A stretch of 64,000 nucleotides of DNA from Lactobacillus crispatus (GTDB lineage Bacteria > Bacillota > Bacilli > Lactobacillales > Lactobacillaceae): positions 186,001 through 250,000 of the forward strand of contig NZ_CP072197.1 in the NCBI RefSeq assembly GCF_018987235.1. Reading direction: 5' to 3'. Within the stretch, counting starts at the first letter, position 1, and each line of letters opens with the position of its first letter. The notes beneath the pieces were generated by a model. It did not search any database. It worked only from the letters and a program-made list of their open reading frames with translations, and had not been told where the DNA came from. Below are positions 9,233 through 17,384 of this stretch, in pieces. Both the position numbers and the translations under genes were made by a program.

Positions 9233-11257
9233 TTATTTTGTTTTAGCGTTGGAATAATCTTTTGGTTTAATCCGTTTAATATAGGATGGATTTGGTCGAC
9301 CAAGGATTAATGGAATCCGCTCGATGATTGTGTCAGCGTATTCCAATCCGAACCAGGAAGCAGGATTGGAAGAAAGGTTCTGCAAACGAACACGAGCTTC
9401 GACTAACCATTTTTCATATCCTACTAATTGCGTTTGCGGACTAATTACGTCTTGAACAATTACGAAGGCAAAGTCACCAACGTCCCGTCCTGGGGTAGTG
9501 GTGTATTCCTGTGGTTGTGCCTCGATCGTTCCGTCAGCAATCAAGTCGTGAACAATCTGACGAATGTAGACGTTCACACTGGTCTGCTTCTTGAATCCAA
9601 GATAAAGCTGAATGTTAATCACGTTCTTAGTACCGTAAGTGTTAACAGCATATTCAGCGGTAAATGGCTCGTTAGTAACATTGACAGTGACAAACCAGTA
9701 AGCCTTTGCTCGTTTAGGTCTTTTATCCAAAATTGAGTACAGGATTTCACGTTTGATGAACTTATTGTACTTAACGTTGGCCATGTAAACCAAGTTGGTA
9801 GCATAAGTTGGGTAATTTTCATCGTGACTTAAGTTCGTTAACATGTCGGTATATTCATCTAAGCGAACGTAAGCATTGCGAGCTTCACGCTTGTCACGAA
9901 CCTTGTTGCCGTAATACCAAACATACATTACGAAGCCGATAGCACCAGCGATGAAGAGTGAAACGTAACCACCATGAGTAAATTTAGTCAAACTTGAAAT
10001 CATAAACATGATGTCAAGGACACCGAAGAAGATCAAGAAGATCCAGTTCCAAACAGTGTTGACTTTCTTCATTACTAACCATTCATAAAGCAGGATGGTA
10101 GTCATTAACATTGAAATTGTAATGGACAGACCATAAGCTGCTTCCATGTGAGCTGAAGTTTGGAAGTATAAGACGATTGCGATAGTAGCAACACAGATAC
10201 CCTTGTTAATGGAAGGAATATAAATTTGTCCTTTTTCGTTAGATGGGTAGTTGATGTTCATTCTTGGCAAGAACTTCAAGCCTGAAGCTTCTGCAACTAA
10301 AGTGAATGAACCGGTAATTAGGGCCTGAGAAGCAATAACAGCAGCAATAGTAGCCAAAATGATGGCAAACAATCTGATGTTAGCTGGGATCATTTCAAAG
10401 AATGGATTGAGCACACCGCCGTCTGCAGGACGGTAAGTTGGGTTGTTCAAAATCCAAACGCCTTGACCAAAGTAGTTGAGTGACAAGCAAACAAAAACAA
10501 ATGGCCAAGAACCAATAATATTGCTTTTACCAACGTGACCCACATCTGAATATAGGGCCTCAGCACCAGTAGTAGCCAGGAAGATTGATCCTAAAATAAA
10601 GAGACCTGCCTTGTTATATGGACTAACTAATAACCTAATAGCGTAGATGGGATTGATTGCTTGCAAGATTGACCAGTCACCAGCCATGTTCATTACACCC
10701 ATTACGCCCAAAAAAGTGAACCAAAGGAACATGATTGGGCCGAAGGCTTTACCAATGATACTAGTTCCCATTTTTTGGATAGAAAACAGAACTAGCAGAA
10801 TGACTACAGTGATGGCAATAACCATGTTTTGAGTAGAAACGGGTACATTGCCGCCAAAGTTCAGTCCTTTCAGTCCTTCAATCGCAGTTGTAACTGTAAC
10901 TGCTGGAGTTAAAGTACCATCGGCCAAAATAGCGGCTCCACCAATTAGCGCTGGTAGAACTAACCATTTAGCTCGTTTTCTAACCAATGTGTATAAGGCA
11001 AAAATCCCACCTTCTCCGTGGTTAGTTGCCTTGAGGGCAATAATTACGGTTTGTAAGGTAGTTAGTAGCGTTACAGTCCAAAGAACCAATGAAATTGATC
11101 CAATGATAAAGTCACGATTTACATTACCAATGCCGCCATTGCCTTCGACAATTGATTTCATAACATAAAGCGGACTAGTACCGATATCGCCATAAACAAT
11201 ACCGATGGCGATCAGTAAGCCAGCCGCGCTCATGCGTTTAGCTTTATTATTCATCAT
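9233..11257 (-). CDS. kup: KUP-family potassium uptake protein
   Basis: About 674 residues: twelve membrane segments in the first 430 residues with the family start GIVYGDIGTSPLYV, then a cytosolic C-terminal domain. It imports K+, probably with protons. I start at the ATG-ATG at 11257, which follows GGGAG by eight bases, rather than the GTG 15 bases upstream that lies inside that ribosome site. The leader contains a terminator-like hairpin (11293-11322), so expression is probably set by attenuation. Confidence 0.93.
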   Translation of the reverse strand: MMNNKAKRMSAAGLLIAIGIVYGDIGTSPLYVMKSIVEGNGGIGNVNRDFIIGSISLVLWTVTLLTTLQTVIIALKATNHGEGGIFALYTLVRKRAKWLVLPALIGGAAILADGTLTPAVTVTTAIEGLKGLNFGGNVPVSTQNMVIAITVVILLVLFSIQKMGTSIIGKAFGPIMFLWFTFLGVMGVMNMAGDWSILQAINPIYAIRLLVSPYNKAGLFILGSIFLATTGAEALYSDVGHVGKSNIIGSWPFVFVCLSLNYFGQGVWILNNPTYRPADGGVLNPFFEMIPANIRLFAIILATIAAVIASQALITGSFTLVAEASGLKFLPRMNINYPSNEKGQIYIPSINKGICVATIAIVLYFQTSAHMEAAYGLSITISMLMTTILLYEWLVMKKVNTVWNWIFLIFFGVLDIMFMISSLTKFTHGGYVSLFIAGAIGFVMYVWYYGNKVRDKREARNAYVRLDEYTDMLTNLSHDENYPTYATNLVYMANVKYNKFIKREILYSILDKRPKRAKAYWFVTVNVTNEPFTAEYAVNTYGTKNVINIQLYLGFKKQTSVNVYIRQIVHDLIADGTIEAQPQEYTTTPGRDVGDFAFVIVQDVISPQTQLVGYEKWLVEARVRLQNLSSNPASWFGLEYADTIIERIPLILGRPNPSYIKRIKPKDYSNAKTK

Positions 11258-11292
11258 CTCGTTATCTCCCACAACAAAATTGTAGTTTTACT

Positions 11293-11322
11293 AAAAAAAG
11301 AAAATGCCACGATGACATTTTC
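11293..11322 (-). promoter_or_regulatory. Leader terminator (attenuator) of kup
   Basis: Read on the minus strand, GAAAATG/CATTTTC forms a 7-bp stem followed by seven T, about 35 bases before the kup start and downstream of the probable promoter. A terminator inside a leader implies conditional readthrough. I do not recognise the conserved c-di-AMP (ydaO) riboswitch bases that often precede kup genes. Confidence 0.6.
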
Positions 11323-11416
11323 CCTTGTTGTACCTATTTTCGTCTATTTCGCTGGACAATGCAAGTGAGATTTGTCAGAAATTGAATCTAGAATTTGGTG
11401 ATGATAAAGTTAGTGC

Positions 11417-11422
11417 ATTATA
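11417..11422 (-). promoter_or_regulatory. Probable -10 element for kup
   Basis: Perfect TATAAT on the minus strand, about 100 bases upstream of the leader terminator. No good -35 is visible. Confidence 0.5.
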
Positions 11423-11438
11423 ATAAAAAATATGCAGT

Positions 11439-11467
11439 AAAAAAGCCCCCATACAGGGAGCCTTTTT
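11439..11467 (-). terminator. Terminator after the acidic hypothetical gene
   Basis: Minus strand GGCTCCC/GGGGGCT stem followed by T6, nine bases past the stop. A-tracts on the other side could also make it work on the plus strand. Confidence 0.8.
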
Positions 11468-11475
11468 GATATAAA

Positions 11476-11904
11476 TTATGAAAGTGATGAAGGAATCTTA
11501 GTACGTTGGTCTTCGTCCCATTTTTCCCATGCTTCATAAGTAAGCATTTCTTCTGGCTTAACACCAGTCTTTTCTTCCATGGTCTTAAGCAAGTCCTTAA
11601 AGTTGTAGTCGTGGTATTGTAACACATGATCAACCAACTTCTTGCGTGGGAAGTGGATGTTGTTTAAAACATAGCGATTGATATCAACCATGTTGTGATT
11701 TTCATCGTAAAGGTTGATAACTTCAAGATCGTCTTCATCGAATTCAGCGATGTAGAAGTTAGCGAAGACCTTTAAGTAATCAGGTTGTTCTTTGAATTCT
11801 TCCTGTGGCATAGTAGTCCTGTTAGCTTCTGGCATTACGACTTTAAAGTCGTCGTTTTCTTCATTTTCTTTATCAGCTTGAGCTTTCTTTTCTTCTTCAG
11901 TCAA
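11476..11904 (-). CDS. Acidic hypothetical protein
   Basis: 142 residues, strongly acidic, with a Lys/Glu/Asp-rich N-terminal 35 residues and a more ordered C-terminal part (VFANFYIAEFDEDDLEVINL). No signal peptide and no membrane segment. The start is a TTG with AAGGGG nine bases upstream. It has its own terminator. I do not recognise the family. Good ribosome site, terminator and typical codon use support it being real. Confidence 0.75.
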   Translation of the reverse strand: MTEEEKKAQADKENEENDDFKVVMPEANRTTMPQEEFKEQPDYLKVFANFYIAEFDEDDLEVINLYDENHNMVDINRYVLNNIHFPRKKLVDHVLQYHDYNFKDLLKTMEEKTGVKPEEMLTYEAWEKWDEDQRTKIPSSLS

Positions 11905-11980
11905 AGTTGTTACCCCTTTATTTATAAATAAATAGATACAAAGTCAATAATAATTTTACAGACTTCTACAAATAAAAGCA

Positions 11981-12009
11981 AATAGAAGTGGTTGAGAGAT
12001 GCAAGAGGA
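11981..12009. repeat. Imperfect 29-bp direct repeat, copy 1
   Basis: Begins AATAGAAGTGG; matches 12215-12243 with three mismatches. Confidence 0.6.
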
Positions 12010-12080
12010 AAAAACACCGCAAACGTCACTAGCCTATAGCCAATGCATTTAGTTTTAGCGCTATAAAATTTGGTTGAATG

Positions 12081-12126
12081 AAAAAATCGTTACTCATTTG
12101 TGCATTTAGAGTAGCGATTTTTTGCG
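12081..12126. terminator. Orphan bidirectional terminator-like hairpin
   Basis: A 15-bp stem (12081-12095 with 12109-12123, one G-T pair), A-run on the left and T-run on the right, with no adjacent gene to terminate. It lies between the two direct-repeat copies. Confidence 0.65.
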
Positions 12127-12214
12127 TCTTATTTTCCTTGCATATGCAAAGTTGCTTTTTTATCTGTAGTTGTATGGTATCACGTTTTTCTGATTTTAGC
12201 TAGTTTAGCAAAAA

Positions 12215-12243
12215 AATAGAAGTGGCTGAGAGAAGCAAAAGGA
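12215..12243. repeat. Imperfect 29-bp direct repeat, copy 2
   Basis: Second copy of the repeat at 11981-12009. Confidence 0.6.
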
Positions 12244-12368
12244 TGGAGTCAGTTTTAATTAGTAAAATGAAGTAATTAGAGATTTCATTCAAACAAAGTA
12301 TGACGAACTTAACTGGGGCTAGAATTATTGAAAAATAAAAAAGAAAAAATGTACTTTTTTGCGTAATA

Positions 12369-12396
12369 AATAGTGGAGGGCTTTTGTCCTACTATT
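12369..12396 (+). promoter_or_regulatory. Leader hairpin of the Rpn-type gene
   Basis: AATAGT-AGG pairs with CCT-ACTATT (two-base bulge), 20 bases before the start. The loop sequence resembles one at 26.42 kb. Confidence 0.4.
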
Positions 12397-12415
12397 TGCT
12401 AAAGCGAGGTGCGCT

Positions 12416-13297
12416 ATGGAAGAAACGCACGGAAAAGGACGACAATGGTATGGGTTCACTGAAGATCAAGTCGTTGGTGAAGTTATGAGTGATAGGGAGA
12501 TCTGTAAGTATATCTTGCAAATGCTTTTGCCAGATCGAGTGATTGATGAAATCTATTATCCTTTGAAACAAAAGGAAATTAAAGATCCAAGTCATCGGCA
12601 TGAAAAAGACGTACGATTGGATATTTTAGTTGAAGACAATCATCATAATTTGTATGACTTGGAAATGCAGACAACTGATAAGAGAGATCTAGGTAAAAGG
12701 TTGCGCTACTATGGTTCGCAATTAGACCAAAGGTATACCTTGAAGAAAGGAGATACATACAAAAATTTACAAAATCTGACGTTGATCACATTTTGTACTT
12801 TTGATCTCAAAGAACAGGACTACGGTGTAGAACCAGTAAAACGATGGTATCGATCATATGGTGTGAAGGATCGAATGGATGAGTTGAACGATGGAAAGGA
12901 AGAAATTATAATTAATTCAAAGGGTAATATAGTCACTGCAGAAGAGGCATTGGTACCGCTAGTAAATCTAATGGAAGATAGATATTACCTGTTAAATAAT
13001 CTTGCTGATGATACACAGCAGAGAATCTATAACAAAATTCGGCAGAAAATCACAGAAATGAACGCAGATCCAATTTGGAGGGATACTATTATGGACTATG
13101 AGACTAAGCTAGCTGAAGAGCGTGAATACGGTGAAGAAAAAGGAATTTTAAGTGCAACAGTGAATGCAATTAAGAAGATCATTCGTCGTAACCGAAGCTA
13201 TGGTGTATCAGATTCCAAAACTTTGGAGGATCTGACAGAAGACTACCATGATTCTGTTTCCCGGGATCAAATTGAACAAATGATGAAAGAAGCCTAG
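12416..13297 (+). CDS. Rpn-family PD-(D/E)XK nuclease / transposase-like protein
   Basis: 293 residues. The nuclease core shows RLDILVEDNHHNLYDLEMQ at about residues 63-81, the D-x(n)-ExQ pattern of recombination-promoting nucleases (Rpn/YhgA), which act as DNA endonucleases in E. coli. The C-terminal third is a charged helical region ending in a SYGVSDSKTLEDL-like tail common in lactobacillar copies. GAGGTG lies six bases before the ATG. These genes are usually multicopy and horizontally spread. It has its own strong terminator. Confidence 0.85.
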   Translation: MEETHGKGRQWYGFTEDQVVGEVMSDREICKYILQMLLPDRVIDEIYYPLKQKEIKDPSHRHEKDVRLDILVEDNHHNLYDLEMQTTDKRDLGKRLRYYGSQLDQRYTLKKGDTYKNLQNLTLITFCTFDLKEQDYGVEPVKRWYRSYGVKDRMDELNDGKEEIIINSKGNIVTAEEALVPLVNLMEDRYYLLNNLADDTQQRIYNKIRQKITEMNADPIWRDTIMDYETKLAEEREYGEEKGILSATVNAIKKIIRRNRSYGVSDSKTLEDLTEDYHDSVSRDQIEQMMKEA

Positions 13298-13305
13298 GTC
13301 TAATG

Positions 13306-13344
13306 AAAATAGCCGCTACTCAATGTGAGTAACGGCTATTTTTT
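13306..13344. terminator. Terminator after the Rpn-type gene
   Basis: AATAGCCG-TACTCA pairs with TGAGTA-CGGCTATT and is followed by T6. It also faces the leftward duplicated gene tail and may stop both. Confidence 0.85.
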
Positions 13345-13430
13345 ACTTCTCGTCATCAGCGGAGCTAGAACTTGCGGCAGATGATTGATCGTTGCTTGAG
13401 GAAGCCGCGCTGGATTGGTTGATGGATGAT
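13343..13430 (-). pseudogene. Duplicated 3' end of the Ser-rich exported-protein gene
   Basis: About 80 bp nearly identical to 14193-14272, including a 44-base uninterrupted match. The reading frame and stop are kept: it would encode NDQSSAASSSSADDEK then stop, versus NDQSSAVSSSSAADDNK in the intact gene. There is no start or body. It sits right after mazF, so the toxin-antitoxin pair separates it from the intact gene. Confidence 0.8.
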
Positions 13431-13441
13431 AATTTAAGTAA

Positions 13442-13816
13442 TTATTCTTTTGAAAAAATATTTCTTACTTGTTGGAGTAAATTATCGAATTCTGTTGATT
13501 CTTTTATGTGGCCGATTATTTTTCCATGACGGGCAATGAAATCATACGATAGCATTTGAAATAATAATGCATCTCCATTTGTGTGACTAGCATAATCTAG
13601 CACATAGAATCTAAATGGATCATCTGTAATATGGTTATGAGTAATTGCTAGTCCTATTACTAATCCAGACTTTTTAGTGTAAGCATGTCTGCTCACTACT
13701 AAATAGCGTCTACGAATATTTCCTTTTTCAGAATCATGTCCACCCATTTCGTGACCAGCATGTGGTTCAGCATCGATCATTATTATGTCACCTTGATGGA
13801 CATCAATCCTTCTCAT
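13442..13816 (-). CDS. MazF/PemK-like toxin
   Basis: 124 residues. MRRIDVHQGDIIMIDAEPHAGHE and RRRYLVVSRHAYTKKSGLVIGLAIT fit the PemK/MazF SH3-like barrel of type II endoribonuclease toxins; the RRRYLVVS strand is characteristic. Its start overlaps the antitoxin gene by 14 bases, the usual antitoxin-first coupling. Cleavage specificity cannot be predicted. Confidence 0.85.
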   Translation of the reverse strand: MRRIDVHQGDIIMIDAEPHAGHEMGGHDSEKGNIRRRYLVVSRHAYTKKSGLVIGLAITHNHITDDPFRFYVLDYASHTNGDALLFQMLSYDFIARHGKIIGHIKESTEFDNLLQQVRNIFSKE

Positions 13817-14078
13817 TTGATAGTTCCTTTCCGACAGGTTTGACTTCTCTAGGATTGTATCCTAATTCTTGGTATTCTCGTTTTATTTCAGTATCATAAT
13901 CATAATCGTCATAAGCGGGGTCTGACCATAAATCATAATTGTTTTTAGCAATTCTTTTGTATACAATATCACCGTTTTTATTTACATCAACAGAGAATTC
14001 TGTATTAAGTGGAACTTTGATAGTACTTGGAATGGTAAGCACTATTGAATTTCCTTGTTTTCTAGCCTTGACTACCAT
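13803..14078 (-). CDS. MazE/AbrB-type antitoxin
   Basis: 91 residues. The N-terminal swapped-hairpin DNA-binding domain is evident in KARKQGNSIVLTIPSTI. The acidic C-terminal half (DYDYDTEIKREYQELGY) is the likely toxin-binding segment. It has a strong AGGAGG ribosome site. A palindrome 45 bases upstream is the likely operator, so the pair should autoregulate. Confidence 0.85.
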   Translation of the reverse strand: MVVKARKQGNSIVLTIPSTIKVPLNTEFSVDVNKNGDIVYKRIAKNNYDLWSDPAYDDYDYDTEIKREYQELGYNPREVKPVGKELSNEKD

Positions 14079-14123
14079 AATAAGCCCTCCTTATGCTAAA
14101 AATATTTTATTATTTAAGTATAT

Positions 14124-14137
14124 ACTGTGAATACAGT
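14124..14137. promoter_or_regulatory. Probable operator of the mazEF-like operon
   Basis: Perfect inverted repeat ACTGT-N4-ACAGT next to a TATACT -10 like sequence upstream of the antitoxin gene. Confidence 0.55.
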
Positions 14138-14148
14138 GAGCACAAACA

Positions 14149-14175
14149 AAAGGAGCAACAAATTGGCTCCTTTTT
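14149..14175 (-). terminator. Terminator after the Ser-rich exported-protein gene
   Basis: AAAAGGAGC/GGCTCCTTTT stem around an eight-base loop, eight bases past the stop; A and T runs on both sides. Confidence 0.8.
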
Positions 14176-14182
14176 CGTTTGC

Positions 14183-14599
14183 TTACTTGTTATCATCAGC
14201 AGCAGAGCTGGAACTTACGGCAGATGATTGATCGTTGCTTGAGGAAGCCGCGCTGGATTGGCTGCTGGATGATTGTTCCTGCTGGTGATCGCTTGAAGAA
14301 GATGAAGAACTTGATTGATCATCTGACTTCTTGTTTGATGAGCTGGACTTCTTGGACTGCTCTTTATCCTTATCAGATGAGGATTTTGCAGAATCATCCT
14401 GACTAGAATTATCTTTGTTAGAATCTGCATCAGAATTATTAGATTTTTGCTGGTCAGGATCAGCGTTCTTTTTATTGGAATTATTATAGGAAGTATTATT
14501 GTGCGTTTGAGTGTTGGCATGGCTAATGTAAGCACCGGCGCCACCTCCACCTAAGATGAACATCGCAGCAATAACACCCCAAAAGACTAATTTCTTCAT
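14183..14599 (-). CDS. Ser/Asn/Asp-rich exported or membrane-anchored protein
   Basis: 138 residues: a basic start and a hydrophobic segment (residues 4-25, FWGVIAAMFILGGGGAGAYI), then 110 residues of low-complexity Ser, Asn, Asp, Lys and Gln. No lipobox or LPxTG motif. It is probably anchored by the N-terminal helix with a disordered wall-facing tail. GGGAGAG precedes the ATG. Its 3' end is duplicated at 13343-13430 on the far side of mazEF. Confidence 0.7.
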   Translation of the reverse strand: MKKLVFWGVIAAMFILGGGGAGAYISHANTQTHNNTSYNNSNKKNADPDQQKSNNSDADSNKDNSSQDDSAKSSSDKDKEQSKKSSSSNKKSDDQSSSSSSSSDHQQEQSSSSQSSAASSSNDQSSAVSSSSAADDNK

Positions 14600-14752
14600 A
14601 TTAAGACAACTCTCCCTTATCTTAGAAAAAATATTAACGAATTTGAGCCAATTGGTGACTTTGAATCGTTAGTTATAGTGTAAGACATCTGGCCGGCAGG
14701 TTGATTACAAAATACTCAATTTTAACTAATTATTAAGAGGTAGAAGAAAAAT

Positions 14753-14968
14753 ATGAATTACGAATTAACTGAACAATCAATCCAATATGTATTTGGCAAC
14801 AAGAAGTATAAGAATGGGCAAAAGACCCGTAACTTGAAGAACGTAAAGACTGGCGCTAAGGCAGATGAGTTGCAAAAGGTGGGTCAAGCAATTGCTAGTT
14901 TGCAAGAAGACTCACTTGATGAAGCATACTTAGTGCAGAAGTCACGTCTTGTACCAGCAGCTGAATAA
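14753..14968 (+). CDS. DUF1659-like small protein
   Basis: 71 residues. The sequence around KVGQAIASLQEDSLDEAYLVQKSRLV fits the DUF1659 family, which in Firmicutes is usually adjacent to a DUF2922 gene, as here. GAGGTAG lies ten bases before the ATG. Function is unknown. Confidence 0.75.
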   Translation: MNYELTEQSIQYVFGNKKYKNGQKTRNLKNVKTGAKADELQKVGQAIASLQEDSLDEAYLVQKSRLVPAAE

Positions 14969-15002
14969 ATTAACGAACATATTTAGGAAATAAGGAGAAA
15001 AA

Positions 15003-15275
15003 ATGATGGCTAAAACTACTAAGACTATGAAGTTAACTTTCTTGAACGGAGAAAAGAAGAAAATTAGTATTACGTTGGGGGATGCAATCGAAAATCTTAC
15101 TGCGGACCAAGTGCGTGGTGCGATGAATACGATTGTGGAAGCCAATGCATTTGAGAAAGACGGTGTTGCATATTACCACACTCCTCAATCTGCTGCATAT
15201 ATTGAACGTACTGTTACTGACATCTTTAATGATTCAGCAGAATCTGCGGCTGAACCTGCAGCTGAGCAAGACTAA
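15003..15275 (+). CDS. DUF2922-like small protein
   Basis: 90 residues. KTMKLTFLNGEKKKISITLGDAIENLT and a VRGAMNTIVEANAFE region fit DUF2922; an Ala/Glu-rich tail follows. AAGGAG precedes two adjacent ATG codons at 15003 and 15006. It forms an operon with the DUF1659-like gene 34 bases upstream. Function is unknown. Confidence 0.78.
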   Translation: MMAKTTKTMKLTFLNGEKKKISITLGDAIENLTADQVRGAMNTIVEANAFEKDGVAYYHTPQSAAYIERTVTDIFNDSAESAAEPAAEQD

Positions 15276-15575
15276 TCTTGACTTGCTTGATCAGCTAATC
15301 AGTTTGGTCAAAAGGCTCAGGAGAAAATATCGCAAGATGTAGAGTTCACACTTAGACCTTTAACAGAAATCGTATAGTAATATTACTTTTTCAATTGATT
15401 TTGTTACATCGTTGTAAAATTTAAGAAAAAGTAAAGAAACAGTAAAGCGGGCGTATGCTCGCTTTTTCTTGTTGTGTCTAGGATTACGGCATTTTGTTAT
15501 TTTAGATTTGTGTGAATGGTATTGGGATAGGGAATAGGTGAATTATTACAAAAGCAAGATTGTAGTCAATTTAAC
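15276..15575. other. Intergenic region before the S-layer promoter
   Basis: Contains a terminator at 15444-15470 and otherwise AT-rich sequence. A 21-codon frame starting TTG near 15288 has no ribosome site and is not called. Confidence 0.6.
15444..15470 (+). terminator. Terminator upstream of the S-layer promoter
   Basis: GCGGGC/GCTCGC stem with a four-base loop and T5, 170 bases after the DUF2922 stop. It insulates the S-layer promoter. Confidence 0.7.
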
Positions 15576-15604
15576 TTGCTATTTTTTCAAGAGGTTAGTA
15601 CAAT
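15576..15604 (+). promoter_or_regulatory. S-layer gene promoter
   Basis: TTGCTA, exactly 17 bases, then TACAAT. It ends 22 bases before the outer inverted repeat begins, so it lies outside the DNA that can invert. The L. acidophilus slpA promoter sits in the same place, just upstream of the region shared with slpB. Confidence 0.85.
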
Positions 15605-15626
15605 ATGAATCGTGGTAAGTAATAGG

Positions 15627-15837
15627 ACGTGCTTCAGGCGTGTCGCCTGTACGCATGCTGATCCTTCAGCAATGACTACTACCTCATGAGAGTTATAAAC
15701 TCATGGATCTTGCTTTGAAGAATTTTGTACATTATAGGCTCCCTACATGCTGAACCTATGGCCTATTACATTTTTTTATATTTCAAGGAGGAAAAGACCA
15801 CATGAAGAAAAATTTAAGAATTGTTAGCGCTGCTGCT
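15627..15837 (+). repeat. Outer inverted repeat, left copy (211 bp)
   Basis: Covers most of the S-layer leader, the ribosome site and the first 12 codons. It matches the reverse complement of 26174-26384 with matching end points; I compared it by eye and saw no mismatch. Confidence 0.9.
15635..15709 (+). promoter_or_regulatory. Structured S-layer mRNA leader
   Basis: CAGGCG/CGCCTG hairpin at 15635-15649, then GATCC (15660) pairing with GGATC (15705) around an inner CATGAG/CTCATG stem. Long folded leaders of slp mRNAs are known to stabilise the transcript in this group. Confidence 0.65.
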
Positions 15838-17199
15838 GCTTTATTAGCTGTTGCTCCTGTCGCTGCTTCTGCTGTATCTACTGTTTCAGCTGCTGCTGCT
15901 GCAACTACTACTGCAACTACTAACAGCAATGTTACTCTTAACTTAAACGGTGCAGGTAGTACTGCAACCGATGCTGCTAACACTGTTAATGTATCATCAA
16001 ACTTTAGCTTAAACGCACCAGTTAAGGCTAATAACGCTGTAACTGCTGATGCTACTCTTGGTGGTGAATTAACTGCTACTCTTAACGGTACTAGTGTATC
16101 ATCAAGCTTAGCTGACGCTGCTCAAGACGTGACTGTTTCTGATGGTAAGACTAACCTTTATAGCTACAACAAGGAAACTAAGAAAGTTGAAAATAACTTG
16201 AACAACGTTGTTGCTGGTCAATCATACACTCTTACTCTTACTAACGTTGGCTTCAGCTTTGGCTCAGCAATGAAGAACAAGACTGTTACTGTTAAGCTTG
16301 CTAATGGTGAACTTTCAGGTAAGAATGTAACTAAGAATACTGATGGTTCTTACAAGTTAACTTTGGACCAATATGGTAACGCTACTGAATTGACTTACAC
16401 TCAATCACTTAAGGCTTACAACCAAGGTAACACTAATTCTGTATTCTTTATTAACCAAAACAGTGGTACTACTGAAACCAAAGGTTTATACCTTACCCTT
16501 GCTAATGGCAATGGTGAATTAAATGTTGCTGATGTTTTAGCTAATATTGAAAAGCAATACACTGCTGTTCAATACAATGATTCAAAATTCATGAGTAGTA
16601 CTGAAAAGGATAGCCCAGTAACTATTACTACTAACAAGGATGCTGTAATTGCTGAACTTAAGAAGCAAAACATCCCTGTTAATGCTGCTGGTAACTTCAC
16701 TGCTCCTGACACCTTCACTGTGACTTTGAACGCTAAGTCAAGCATCAACGGCAAGACTGGTCAATTAGTAGTAACTGTTTCAGTTCCAAACGGTAAGAAG
16801 ACTACTGTTGCTAGCCAAGAAAAGACTATTATGCACAACGCATTCTTCTATGACAAGAACGGCAAGCGTGTTGGTTCTGACAAGGTAACTCGTTACAACA
16901 AGGTAACTGTTGCAACTTCAACTACTAAGATCGGTGACAAGACTTACTACGAAGTAATCGAAAACGGCAAGGCTACTGGCAAGTACATCAACGCCGACAA
17001 CATCGACGGTACTAAGCGTACTTTGAAGCACAACGCATACGTTTACGCAACTTCAAAGAAGCGTGCTAACAAGGTTGTTCTTAAGAAGGGTGAAGAAGTA
17101 ACTACTTACGGTGGTACTTACACATTCAAGAACGGCAAGCAATACTACAAGATCGGCAACGATACTAAGAAGACTTACGTAAAGGCTTCAAACTTTTAA
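15802..17199 (+). CDS. S-layer protein, copy next to the promoter (presumed active)
   Basis: 465 residues. A classic signal peptide (residues 1 to about 32: basic MKKNLR, an Ala/Leu/Val core, AxA-type end) precedes a variable self-assembly region to about residue 340. The two C-terminal SlpA/SLAP repeats (from MHNAFFYDKNGKRV) bind the cell wall. Thr, Val, Asn and Ala dominate, and codon use is that of a highly expressed gene. GGAGG lies nine bases before the ATG. The promoter, folded leader and strong terminator all fit a major surface protein. The anchor half is identical to the opposing copy; the rest diverges. Confidence 0.95.
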   Translation: MKKNLRIVSAAAALLAVAPVAASAVSTVSAAAAATTTATTNSNVTLNLNGAGSTATDAANTVNVSSNFSLNAPVKANNAVTADATLGGELTATLNGTSVSSSLADAAQDVTVSDGKTNLYSYNKETKKVENNLNNVVAGQSYTLTLTNVGFSFGSAMKNKTVTVKLANGELSGKNVTKNTDGSYKLTLDQYGNATELTYTQSLKAYNQGNTNSVFFINQNSGTTETKGLYLTLANGNGELNVADVLANIEKQYTAVQYNDSKFMSSTEKDSPVTITTNKDAVIAELKKQNIPVNAAGNFTAPDTFTVTLNAKSSINGKTGQLVVTVSVPNGKKTTVASQEKTIMHNAFFYDKNGKRVGSDKVTRYNKVTVATSTTKIGDKTYYEVIENGKATGKYINADNIDGTKRTLKHNAYVYATSKKRANKVVLKKGEEVTTYGGTYTFKNGKQYYKIGNDTKKTYVKASNF

Positions 17200-17224
17200 T
17201 TAAGTCTATGTAGTAGATAAAGAT

Positions 17225-17250
17225 AAAACGAGGCATTCGCCTCGTTTTTC
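17225..17250 (+). terminator. S-layer gene terminator, left copy
   Basis: AAAACGAGGC/GCCTCGTTTT 10-bp stem, four-base loop, T run, 26 bases after the stop. Confidence 0.9.
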
Positions 17251-17384
17251 TTTTGCTCTAGTTTTCATTATTCTTACACTTCATTTGTAGTCACACATAT
17301 TAGTTAAGGCGAACAGTAAGTAGCTAATCTACTGTATTTTCCATGATATAATTAAGCAAGTATATAATACGAGGAAGTGTATTA

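Larger units (their letters stand above)
11905..12415. other. Intergenic region of 511 bp with repeats and an orphan hairpin
   Basis: No gene is visible. It holds the promoter side of the leftward acidic gene, an imperfect 29-bp direct repeat, a 15-bp hairpin flanked by A and T runs, and a hairpin in the leader of the next gene. It may be the decayed remains of a lost gene. Confidence 0.6.

Noticed and set aside
12216..12240. TPP (THI-box) riboswitch, from a CTGAGAGA string
   Set aside because: None of the other conserved THI-box blocks are nearby and the downstream gene is a nuclease.
15229..15342. Small third gene after the DUF2922 gene
   Set aside because: The frame overlaps the DUF2922 end, and possible starts have no ribosome site.
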